Origin: Sciurus carolinensis
Lineage: Eukaryota; Chordata; Mammalia; Rodentia; Sciuridae
DNA: 64,000 nt
Reading direction: 5' to 3'
NCBI RefSeq assembly: GCF_902686445.1
Contig: NC_062222.1
Coordinates: 40,733,792-40,797,791, forward strand
Position numbers and translations under genes: made by a program. Below, one piece after another: positions 48,586 to 58,210 of this stretch (its first letter is position 1; every line of letters starts with the position of its first letter). The notes beneath the pieces were generated by a model. It was not told the DNA's origin. It saw only the letters and a program-made list of their open reading frames with translations, and searched no databases.

Positions 48586-50990
48586 GGATTAGTGACAATG
48601 AACAGAACTGCTTGGAAAACTCAAAAAAAGAGCAAATTTTCATAGCAGTCAAGCAAAATCTCCAATTGTCTACAAAGATATAAAAGAAAATAAGTAAAAC
48701 TTGAATGTTTTTGCTAAACTGATACTTTTCACATCACATTTAAAAATGACTAGTCTAACTTAAACATTTTAAAACAATTTCTCCCCAACCTGATAATTCT
48801 GATTGCAAACTAATTAATTTAATAATATTAAGAAAAAATAAGTCATCAGTGTTGTAGTTGTAACAATCATCTTAAAATTCTACTTAAAATTCTACATCGC
48901 AGGAACTTCAACCGTTATTTAAGTTCATTTAGGATTTTTCCTTAGTATATTACTGGAAAAAAAGTATATTTTCAGCTTTTAGGGAACTTATCTACCATTT
49001 CTCTTCCTTCAAAAAATATATTTTTAGCATAAAAACAGGTCTGAATATATCACCTTCTGAGGTCATAATAAAATCATAAATACCTAAAGACCAAGAAAGA
49101 ATAGATGATAAGAATGCACTGCTTGAGTCTTCATTCAAGGTCTCATGAAAGACCTTGTCTTTCAACTTCAAGTGGTGGATATAGTGGACAGCATTCAACT
49201 ATGGTGTCTTTTGGATCTGCCTGTTTTCATGCTCTTCTCAGACATTTGGCCCAGCCAATTACTACGCTCAGTGGTATAAAAAGGTCTGGGTATTTCATTG
49301 CAGAGGTTCCCACTAGGCTAGATGGGAGTTGTCAGAAGTACTTTGCAGGCTGAAGCTCTCTCTGTTGAGGTCTACTTCGTCCACCATTTTCTTCCACTGA
49401 TGTCATACATCACCGTCAGAAGTTTTTACTACCTTGTCTTGCTTTCTCCTCTTTTTTTTTTTTTTCTTTTCCCATGGCATTATCTTTCCTGTGAAATTCT
49501 AGTACTCAGATTCCATATCAATATTTACATCCAGTAAATTCTGAACTAGAATAGTTGAGTAGTTCATTAGATCAAGTGGTAAACTGAAGTTTGGGGATGG
49601 AATCATCACCACCTCACTGGAGGGAGGACCCCATCACAGGTAATAAGTGGGATGTTGGTAGTCTCTGCACAATACAAAAGCCCTATTGTTAAAATATGCT
49701 CAGAATGTTTGGGAAAATATTTAAGTGGAGGTAATACTCTGCATTTTTCAGTAAATATGACTTCAAAAACTAGAAGAATAGTGCATCCAAGGACAATAGA
49801 ACTGATTGTTTGATATTAAGCTGCATCAATGCCCTTGGATAGATAATGAAAAACTGAATTCAGTTAATAAGCAATGAAAATTAAGTGTAAAGGGCAAAGA
49901 GACTTTTCAATTGATAATAAGCAGTGAGTGAAAAAAACTGAAGGCTAACATAGGAGTTGATAAATTTGTCAAGCTTCAAAGAGGATATCTACTGATGAGG
50001 TCTATTATTGCCAGTGGGCAATTTTTATGCCTGGATAATTCCCCACTAAGATTTTGACTCCCTGGGCTTCCCTCTATCCTATGTCCTGCAGAAGTGGCCA
50101 ACTTCTCCATGATAAGAATGACTCTCAACTGTGGGAATACATTGAAGAAGTCTCATTCCTGATAGGTGTCAATTCTCTGACCTCATTTTCTCTTCTGGAT
50201 ATCAGATAGATAACTAAGGCTAAATTGAAAATAACATTCATGGAGATACTGAAAGACAGTATAATTCAAAGGAACTAGAATAATTGCCAGTAGCTAGGGG
50301 AGTAATCATGTGACTAAATGTTGAGGGTGCTTAATCAAGGGAAATAGAACATAACAAAACATTAATCCTGAAGAGTTTTTGAATTGGGAGATTTCATGAT
50401 GTGATTTAATGTACTAACAAAGAATCAAGTTTACAAGAGTGGATTAATACAGATTTAAGGACATGTTTTGTGGTCATTGATTTGTAAGCATCACAGATTA
50501 TAGTACAAACTCACTGGCACAGTGGTTCCTAGGAGCAATGGCCATACTGTATGAAGTGGAAATTCATGAATTGTTATGGAAGATGGTAGAGGGGAGGGAG
50601 AAAAATGGTAGGAGAAGGGAGAAAAATGTTGTTATACTAGAATGAACAGACTACATGAAGCCTAGGAATCTACCAGAGGACTTGTGTTAAAAGGTGACAT
50701 AACCTTAACCAAGTCCATCAAAATGCACTGGTAAGTAGGGCATCAGAGTTGCCAAGTTCCATAGTATCTTTTCTTAGGAGATTATGAGTTGTAGTAGAAT
50801 TGGTTAAAAACTGAGCTTATTAGTATCCTTGATAATGATGGAACCTGGAATAGTAGAGGCCAAATGTTAGAGTCTAACCTAACCAACAGAGAACCAGGAT
50901 ATTACAATTATGAAGAGCAAGGTGGCTTGCCCTGCACAGAGTTGTAGATGTGAATTATTAGAAGAACATAGGTGGTTAGGCAATTGTGGT
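48586..50990. other. Unassigned, possibly internal LTR-element relic
   Basis: No exon or RNA gene. The stretch runs into a MaLR LTR at 50991, so part of it (for example 49560-50250, which is less AT-biased) could be MaLR or other ERV interior. I could not confirm this by recognisable internal landmarks. A T-run is at 49451-49466. Frames at 49105-49353 and 49322-49537 are unrecognised. Confidence 0.35.
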
Positions 50991-51234
50991 TGTTATGGTT
51001 TCAATCTTAAATGTCCCTCAAAAGCTCATGTTTTTGTGCAACCAAAGAAACAACAGTTGTACCCCATTTGTATACAATGAATCAAAATAAATAAGTTAAA
51101 AAAAAAAGTTCATGTTTTGAGGATTTTATCCCCAATGCAAATATGTTCAATGGTGGGACTTTTTGTAGATAATTTTCTCCTTCAAGTTGATTTTTCTCAG
51201 GTATTTTGGTCCAGCAATGAAAAACTGAATAACA
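50991..51234 (+). mobile_element. MaLR LTR, internally deleted, carrying an L1 tail
   Basis: Starts tgttatggtttcaatc and ends gaaaaactgaataaca, standard MaLR ends, with 'tgtccctcaaaagctcatg' and 'ccccaatgcaaatatgttc' inside. It is only about 165 bases once the L1 tail is subtracted, so most of the LTR has been deleted. The bases tggt occur at both edges. Confidence 0.7.
51035..51109 (+). mobile_element. Shortest squirrel L1 tail insertion (about 75 bases)
   Basis: 'tgtgcaaccaaagaaacaac', 'gtaccccatttgtatacaatg', 'aatcaaaataaataag' and an A-tail are the last bases of the same L1 3' end seen at 43215-43372. The duplication tcatgtttt is at 51026-51034 and 51110-51118. The insertion splits the MaLR LTR. 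Confidence 0.93.
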
Positions 51235-51824
51235 TGGTTCTATTATGCTTACATTTTAGATACCAGAGTTTAAAGAATTCCTTGCTCAACAATATCACCC
51301 CTCAGATTTCAATTACTACAGTGTATTAACAGGGGATACTTTTAAAATATACAAATTCACTGTTAGACCTTCAGTCCACATATGTCAATATAAATAACAA
51401 ATACACATCATTAGTGGCCAATCACATCTATAAAATTCTGTGGAGGTAATTTCTCTGTTCAATTCACACACAGACATTAAAGAAGACAACCAGGTTAGGG
51501 TATCTGATCTTTCACTGAAGAGCCTCTGTGACATTTTACAACAATTTATACCCAAAACAGGGAATTGGCCAGCAAGAAAAAAAGTGATCATGCTAGAACT
51601 GAAATTCAAATCACAAGAATTAGAATATACAGAAAATTGCTGACTAAGGGAATGTTGAACTGCCAGAGTTGAAGAAATGAGATAGGCAGCCAGTGGAAAT
51701 CGGTGAAGATGAATTTCTCAACATAAATTTCAAAAGTGATCAAATGAAAAGGATAAAAGAGTTTCAATAACATTGGCCAAAATACTGTTCATTAAAGCCA
51801 CTCTAGGAGCTATTTCTTGACAAT
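51235..51824. other. Unassigned sequence with overlapping short frames
   Basis: Both strands have short frames at 51385-51643 (67-74 codons). The plus frame (FNSHTDIKEDNQVRVSDLSL) is hydrophilic and slightly protein-like but matches no family I can name. Could be a piece of a DNA-transposon or ERV frame; not called as a gene. Confidence 0.35.
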
Positions 51825-52187
51825 TGCTATAGTTGAGATCTGTGAAGTACCCCAAAGACTTGGTACAATGTCTGTGGCATTTTTGGATGGTGGTGGAACC
51901 TTCAATAGGTGGAGCTAGTGGAAGAAAGTTAGATCACTGGAGGCAGGCCCTTGAGGAGGCTATAGGACTCCAGTCTTTTCCTCTCTTTCTTTTTTGCTCC
52001 CTGGCCACCATGAAGTGAATAGACCTTCTCCAGCATGAGTTCCCACCATGATGTACCACAGACCAAAGCAGCAGTGTTGACCAGCCATGAACTGGAACCC
52101 CCAACACCATGAGCCAAAATAAACCTTTCATTACTTTAAGTTGTTTATCTTGGTTATTAATTCACAGTCATGCAATGCTGAATAACA
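51825..52187 (+). mobile_element. MaLR LTR, sense
   Basis: Starts tgctatagttgagatctg and ends gcaatgctgaataaca. The interior keeps the MaLR order: 'gtggtggaaccttcaataggtggagc', 'ttagatcactgg', 'ctctctttctttttt..ccaccatg', and 'agccaaaataaacctttc' with a polyadenylation signal. The pentamer tgaca lies at 51818-51822 and 52188-52192, close to both edges, and is the likely duplication. A younger subfamily than MLT1. Confidence 0.85.
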
Positions 52188-53271
52188 TGACATCGAAACT
52201 GCAAAGGATAAAACACTGGAAGTTGATCCAGAATTAGAGAGAAGTTTGACAATTCACCATGGCATAGGAAAGGCTTATGTTCCTTATCCTAAGTTTTACA
52301 AGAAGGCAAGATCTCTCTAAAGTCTTCTTGATTGTTCCACAAAGAAGTAAGACAATTTTATTCTCAATATTTCCCATGATTTAAATTATAACCTGCTAGA
52401 TAAATATTTGTTTCAACCTTCTGTTAATTTCCCTATTAAAAAATAGCTGACTGACAGCATTTTTAATGTTTCACAAACAATTTTAAAAGTCATGGAATAG
52501 TCAACATTATCTCATCAATTATTAAATATGTTTTCTATGATTTCAGTTTGCAGGGTCATTTTTATGGTCTTGCTCTACCATTAGAACAATGACTATGTAT
52601 GTGAGTGTGTGTATTTGTGTGTATAAAAATGTAAAACTGAATAATCACATAGCTTTAAGATATTGCTAATGTGGGAACCTTTTCAGGAAGACCTAGGATT
52701 ACCCCAGCATGTTTATATTATCATGGCTCCCTTCATGTTTTACCTACAAGGATTCGTAATCATTTATTTTATAGTGGCAGAAATTAATGCAACACGTAAG
52801 GATCTAAAAGGTGTGGAAGTATGTTATTTATCAAATTTGTATTTAAATCACATATTCATATACTATATAATCCACCTGAATCCTGTAGATTGGAGAATTC
52901 CTCAAGCTCAAATAAGACATACACTTATTTGTAGCTGTAGCTGTGAACTAGGATATTATATCTGGTAGAACAGATCTATACCTCAAGTAAATTATACATA
53001 GTCATTTATTCAACAAATAATTAAGGAAAAAAGAGGATCGGAAATTGTTTACACTCACATGGAATGAAAAACTACTGACATTTATAATTCTGTTCTATGG
53101 CTATGTTAATGATTCCATCTTTCTCATTACATTTTGGAATTACTTGGGTCAAACACTATAGAAATCCTTTATATCAGTTATATCCATTGATCAGGAAGAC
53201 AAAATGAGGTGGTTTTCATACTGCAAGCTTTAGAAAGATCCATGAACTACCAGGGTAGAAATAAGCATTAT
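52188..53271. other. AT-rich unassigned sequence
   Basis: The 101-codon plus frame at 52663-52968 is hydrophobic but has no recognisable domain, signal or neighbouring exon. A short TG-rich zone is at 52598-52624. No repeat recognised. Confidence 0.4.
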
Positions 53272-53281
53272 GAGAAATAAG

Positions 53282-53377
53282 GGGCTGGGGAGATAGCTCA
53301 GCTGGTAGAGTGCTCGCCTCACAAGCACAGGGCCCTGAGTTCGATCCCCAGTACTGCAAAAAAAAAAAAAAAAAAGA
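53282..53377 (+). mobile_element. Near-intact ID SINE with clean A-tail and 10-bp duplication
   Basis: The body 'ggctggggagatagctcagc..ggtagagtgc' and 'gagttcgatccccagtactgc' keeps a tRNA-like A box (tagctcagctggtagagtg) and a B box (gttcgatcc) of canonical form. It is followed by an uninterrupted A-tail of about 18. The duplication gagaaataag is at 53272-53281 and 53378-53387. The low divergence suggests a recent insertion. Whether it is transcribed cannot be told from sequence. Confidence 0.95.
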
Positions 53378-53387
53378 GAGAAATAAG

Positions 53388-54283
53388 AAACCTATCTTTT
53401 CAGTAATGATTTTAGGGTTCAGGAAAAATAATAATATCAGATCATCCTCCTCAAAAAATGAAAGATTGTTTACTATACCATGTATTCCCCCCACAATAAT
53501 AATGGAACCTAATAGCTGATAATTTCTTTCTCCTCTAGTCTTTGTACCCAATGACAAAGACATTGCAAGCTTTGACTACTCTTGGAACAGGAAAAGTCTC
53601 TGCAGCAAATTCAGATGTGACACATGCAGACCCACAATTCAGAACATAAAATCTGCAGCCTCTGTGATTACAGTTGTAAGAAAAGATTCAGTATGGCGTT
53701 TATTGCCTGTTTGGAGACTCTCTATGTAAATCCAACCCACAGGTTTAGGAACACAGTCAACTACACATCATTTGAAAAAGAGCTATAGTGCAGTTGGGTT
53801 CTAGCAGTCATTGAACATTTTATGATGGGCATTTCTGAAAGTATGGTCACCTTGTCCAATTTTGAACAAATGGAGAAATGCACTCAGAAAGCATCACTAT
53901 GACTGAACAATTATTTGTAGTTGAAGGCATGTGAGAATATGCTTTTTACTTCAGGACTCCCTAATATTGTTATTAAAAACAGAGCCTCTGCAAATAACTC
54001 AACTGTCATAATCCTTTCCCCAGTAGTTTTGCAACCAGGGAAGATCAGCTCTTATTACTAAAGAAGATAACTTGGCATCACACATAGACTTTGTCACAAA
54101 ATTATCTTATCACCCACCTATTCTTCTATGGGTTCATTTATCTTTTAAAAGCTTTTATTTTTCCACAATTTGCCCTTTTATCCCACTCCCTTTTCTCTGT
54201 TAAGATGACATATGAGTCCTCAATCCTAACAAATTATTTGAATCACATTTTTCTAAGAATTCCCACATAGTAAATATTATATA

Positions 54284-54319
<36 letters not shown>

Positions 54320-55507
54320 TGTATGCTCTTGTCAATCTTATAGGTTTCCAATGAAGAAAGGGGCCTAATGAAACCCTGGAAGAGCTATGCATTTTCAAAT
54401 TTGCATGCAGAAATAAATCCTGAAGAATAATGAGAGGACTGTGTTGGCCATGGAGATGTGCTTTTCAGATCCTCCTTCAAGATAGGCTCTTCCATTCAAA
54501 TACAGGGAATGCAGTTAGCCTTCAGACTTCATGTGCGATGCCTTTAGAATCTATCTCAACCTTTAAATGAAGCTCCTCCCAGGCTTTCCACTAAAAATGA
54601 GCGTTGTGGGGTTACTAGGTCTCGCTATTTCTCGCCAGTGTGGCACTCCTTTATTGGGCTTTCTTGCCCAGAGCTCACCATTCATTTGGCCAAAGTTTTC
54701 AGAAGCACATTTCAATTTAAGAATCTCTCTGACCAATTCTGCTTTCATATACCTTTTCTAGCATGTTTTATTCCCCTCAAAATCACTTGTACTTCAAATA
54801 CATCTCAGTATTGCTTCTTGGAGGACTTGATCTGATTTCAGGTACTACAAATCAGATGGACAAAAAGTCGGCAGGAAAGTGATGGATGTACAGTTAGTGA
54901 TTTAGCAGATTCAGGGAAAAGTTTTTAAAAATTGTGGACATGATTTATATGAAAGAACACAGCGAATTCTTCAGAATTAGAAACTCCAAGTATAACAGAG
55001 AACTCAGAGGGATTGAGTTCAAAATAGGAAAATGACTGAATATAAAGGAACAGTTATCTTGCTAAGACCTCCCCATTTCTTTCTCAAAAATGCAGTATAC
55101 ATGTATAGATGAACCCAAACAAAAAATATTTAATCTGAATCATCAGATAGACCCAGAAGCAAGAATGTAACTTGAAAACTGAACATATTTGGGTCAAGGG
55201 AAATTCACATTGAATTAGAATCTATTCCATGCTTATCTTTTAGTTGATTTGGTAGCAATCTTTGGTATTTCTTGACTTGTAAAGACCCATAACTCTGATT
55301 TCTGACTAATTATCATAAGGTCATAAGGTCATGGAATCAAATTTTTGAATACATTATGTGTTTTGAACACATAACAATATATATAATCATATCACAATAA
55401 GATATATTGTAATATACTTTCACAGATTCTTATGAATTAAATGAAAATAATAATAATGCACAATATAATACAGTTCTAATAAGAATAAAATTATTTTTAG
55501 AGCAAGT
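53388..55507. other. Unassigned sequence with a TG tract
   Basis: Includes the TG microsatellite listed at 54281-54325. Frames on both strands at 54563-54835 overlap each other and are not recognised. No gene or transposon is visible. Confidence 0.4.
54281..54325. repeat. (TG)n microsatellite
   Basis: An uninterrupted TG run at 54289-54316, flanked by tatgta and tttgtgta degenerate units. Confidence 0.92.
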
Positions 55508-55547
55508 TGTTACAAATTAAATTGTGATGTCCCAAAATGTAAATGTT

Positions 55548-55968
55548 TGTTTTAGTCAGCTTTTCCACTGTTGTGACTAAAAGACTTACAAGAAGAATTT
55601 CAGAGGAGAAAAAATTTATTTGGCGGCTTACCGTTTTAGTCCAGAGACACCAGTTCTATTCTTTGGGGTTTCAGGTGAGACAAAACATCAAGATGGAAGA
55701 ATGTGACAAAGGCAAGTGCCTCATATAATGATCAGAAAGCAGAGATAGAGAGCTTCTACTTGCCAGATAAAAAATGTATATCCAAAAGACACATCTCCAG
55801 GGACCCAACTCCTCCAGCCATACCCTACCTGCCTTCAGTTACCACTCAGATAATCCTACCAGGGGATTAATTCACTGATTGGGTTAAGGTTCTCATACCC
55901 CAACCATTTCTCCTTACATTGTCTCATACATCAGCTTTTGAGAGACATCTCACATCCAGTCCATAACA
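55548..55968 (-). mobile_element. MaLR LTR, antisense, inside the MLT1 LTR
   Basis: The plus strand starts tgttttagtcagcttttcc and ends agtccataaca, so on the minus strand the LTR starts TGTTATGGACT and ends CTGACTAAAACA, the MaLR form. An antisense AATAAA lies at about 55617 ('aaatttatttgg'). The bases atgt occur just before the insert and just after it. Length 421. The family is also present in the next insertion. Confidence 0.85.
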
Positions 55969-56071
55969 ATGTTGAGGTACTAATCCTCAATACCTCAAAA
56001 TGTAACATAATCAGAAGATAAGAGTCTTTATAGAAGCATTCAAATTGAAATGAGTTCATGAGGGTGGGCCA

Positions 56072-56449
56072 TGTTTTAGTCAGATTTTTTACAGCTGTGA
56101 TGAAAACATGTAGGAAGAACAACTTGGGAGGAGTCTACTAGTTTCAGTCTCAATCCACACATGGATGACTCCATTGCTCTGGATCAAAGGAAGCAGCATA
56201 TCATCGGGGAAGGGCCTGGGGGGAAAGCCTGCTCAGGTCTGTTCTGCAGTCAGCAAACAGAGAGAGAGGGAGAGAAAGGAAGGGGCCTCAGGAAGAACAG
56301 CCCTTCCAGGGCAAGCCTCCAGTAACCTACTTCTATCAACCTGCCCTACCAACTTACAGTTACCACCTATTTGTACAAATGAAGATGAACTGATTAGGTA
56401 ACAGTTCTCATAATACAATCATTTCACATTCCATATCCAAATCACAACA
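56072..56449 (-). mobile_element. Second MaLR LTR of the same family, antisense
   Basis: Starts tgttttagtcag like the copy at 55548 and ends aatcacaaca. It shares the middle order with it: 'gaagaacaacttggg', 'gactccattgctctgg', 'cagttaccac', 'gaactgattaggtaacagttctcata', 'atccaaatcac'. It is 378 bases long and lies in the same orientation 104 bases downstream in the host LTR. No clear duplication. Confidence 0.8.
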
Positions 56450-56749
56450 ATAATCCAATATTGCTAGTGTCCTTATGAAAAGGAAAAATTTAGATCAGAC
56501 ATGTATGGAGGACCTTGTGATAATTAGTCAGAAATCAGAGTTATGTATCTTTACAAGTCAAGAAATACCAAAGATTGCTACCAAATCAACTAAAAGAGAG
56601 TCATGGAATAGATTCTTACTTATCATTCTCATAATGAACCAACCTTGCAACACCTCAATGACCTCCACCTTTGTGAGACAATACCTCTCTGTCATTTAAG
56701 TCATACTATTTGCAGTATTTTGTTATAGCAGCCTTAGTAAACTAGTACA

Positions 56750-57807
56750 GGGGTAACATTTAATTAAGATTCAAGGCTAGCATTCCGACCATCAAAATAG
56801 ATTGGAAATGTTATTCTGCTAATGATGATTTGTGATTTTTTTTAATTTTATCCTTGAAATTGTCTTTTCACAAAGATAGGTACTGACAAATACATATATC
56901 AATGAGCATATGATTTTAATTGAGCTTATTTAAGGCTTGGCAATCACTTGTAGAATTCTCTTAGATTTTCCTATGTATATTTCCCTTTTAGCCTATTATT
57001 TGTCTATTGTTGCCGATTAATCACTTCCAATTGCAGATTAGGTGGAAGCTCTTCAACTGAAGAATTAAATGTATTTTGAAATATGGAAACTTCCTTTCCA
57101 TCTTCCTGGAGATCTGAAAAATAAAAACTGCTAGAACTATAGTTTGAACTTAGAAAATATATCAGTTACAAACTTTTGTGGGAATAGTGATCTCTCCTTT
57201 TGTTTTAATTTTTGACAGCACAAATGTGTAGAGCAGTTTGACACTATGAGAATTTAAACAATAATTTTTTTCAATTAAATGACATTGTAGCTTAAAATTT
57301 GCAAGTCAACACTGCAACCTGTTTTGGAGTTTGCTTTTGTTTCATTTTATTTTGTCTTGTAATTTTATGTTGAAATCATTTAAGCAAAACACTCCAGTCT
57401 GAAGCAAAAGGTAATTCCTAAAGCAATTCAGGGTTTTATAATAGTGGTGAAAAGGGGCTATTCTCTTTTGTAAAGATTTCAGTTTCATCACTGAGTTCAA
57501 AAAGTTGCAATAAAACTTCACCACTTCTTCTCCATCAAATTGCTGTGCAGTAGGACAAGTTCACCTATTCAACTTCTATTTTCTTACCAAAAAGTAAAAA
57601 AAAATTGAAATGAAAATTTAAGATAAACAAGTAATATTAAGTCCATGAGAAAAACTAAGGTTTACCATTTACTCTACTGGTTCAATTACACAAAATAGTC
57701 AAATAATTTCTGCAGTTACCTGTTGTTAACCAGTTAACCAGTTAATTAAACTGCTTAAATTCTTAGAAGATTTTAACATTTATCCAATTAAGCATTTTTC
57801 TGCTCCA
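56750..57807. other. AT-rich unassigned sequence
   Basis: The zone 56990-57550 is compositionally mixed and carries a 60-codon minus frame (57342-57524) that I do not recognise. It could be unique or conserved non-coding DNA; sequence alone cannot decide. Confidence 0.4.
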
Positions 57808-58204
57808 TGTCCCGACCCGCGGGACATCAACGCGGAGACGGCAAACCTAAGAGAGAAGGAATGAAGGGACAAGAGACACAGGGAGTGGCAGCAAGACAGG
57901 AATTCTGATCAAGCTGCAAATTTTTATTGTTCTCACGGGTATTTATGCTGAGGGAATGAGGGGTATGACGAGGTGCAGCCTGGTTGGTTGTATTCTTCTG
58001 CTGGCTTCCTGATAGGGTGCAAATTCGCGCTGGCGGGAAGGTGAAGTTCGCACAGGCGGGAAAGTGTAGTCCCGGGAGAGAAGCCGTGGGCGCCATAGGC
58101 GCCATACTGTCAGAATTATCAGCCAGGAGGAGGGGGGGAGGGGCGCTGCTGCTTATTGTAAAGGTCAGAATGTTCTCAGAATGAGAACTTCTTGGTCCCT
58201 GACA
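57808..58204 (-). mobile_element. Young solo ERV LTR with perfect 6-bp duplication
   Basis: On the minus strand the element begins TGTCAGGGACC and ends GGTCGGGACA (TG...CA). It is bordered by gctcca at 57802-57807 and 58205-58210, exact 6-bp copies. A TATA-like box (gcataaat, around 57940-57947) and AATAAA (57923-57928) mark promoter and polyadenylation signals in the expected order. The upstream part has GC-rich sequence with a 9-bp tandem ggcgccata (58089-58106). About 18 CpGs survive in 397 bases, against very few in the surroundings. A 6-bp duplication is usual for class II (betaretrovirus/IAP-like) ERVs. No internal genes remain. The 128-codon frame at 57827-58213 is not a gene. Confidence 0.93.
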
Positions 58205-58210
58205 GCTCCA

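Larger units (their letters stand above)
55508..56749 (+). mobile_element. MLT1C/D-like LTR interrupted twice
   Basis: Three pieces join into one MLT1 LTR of about 443 bases: 55508-55547 ('tgttacaaattaaattgtgatgtccc'), 55969-56071 ('atgttgaggtactaatcc', 'gagttcatgagggtgggcc') and 56450-56749 ('aatattgctagtgtccttatg', 'tatttgcagtattttgttatagcag', end 'aaactagtaca'). Both gaps hold antisense MaLR LTRs of one other family. A duplication at the outer ends is not visible. Confidence 0.85.

Noticed and set aside
52663..52968. 101-codon hydrophobic plus frame
   Set aside because: Hydrophobic residues follow from the T-rich composition. There is no signal, domain, neighbouring exon or codon bias.
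53282..53377. A true tRNA gene
   Set aside because: Good A and B boxes, but the A-tail, target duplication and ID-type body show a tRNA-derived SINE, and no cloverleaf with an acceptor stem is formed.
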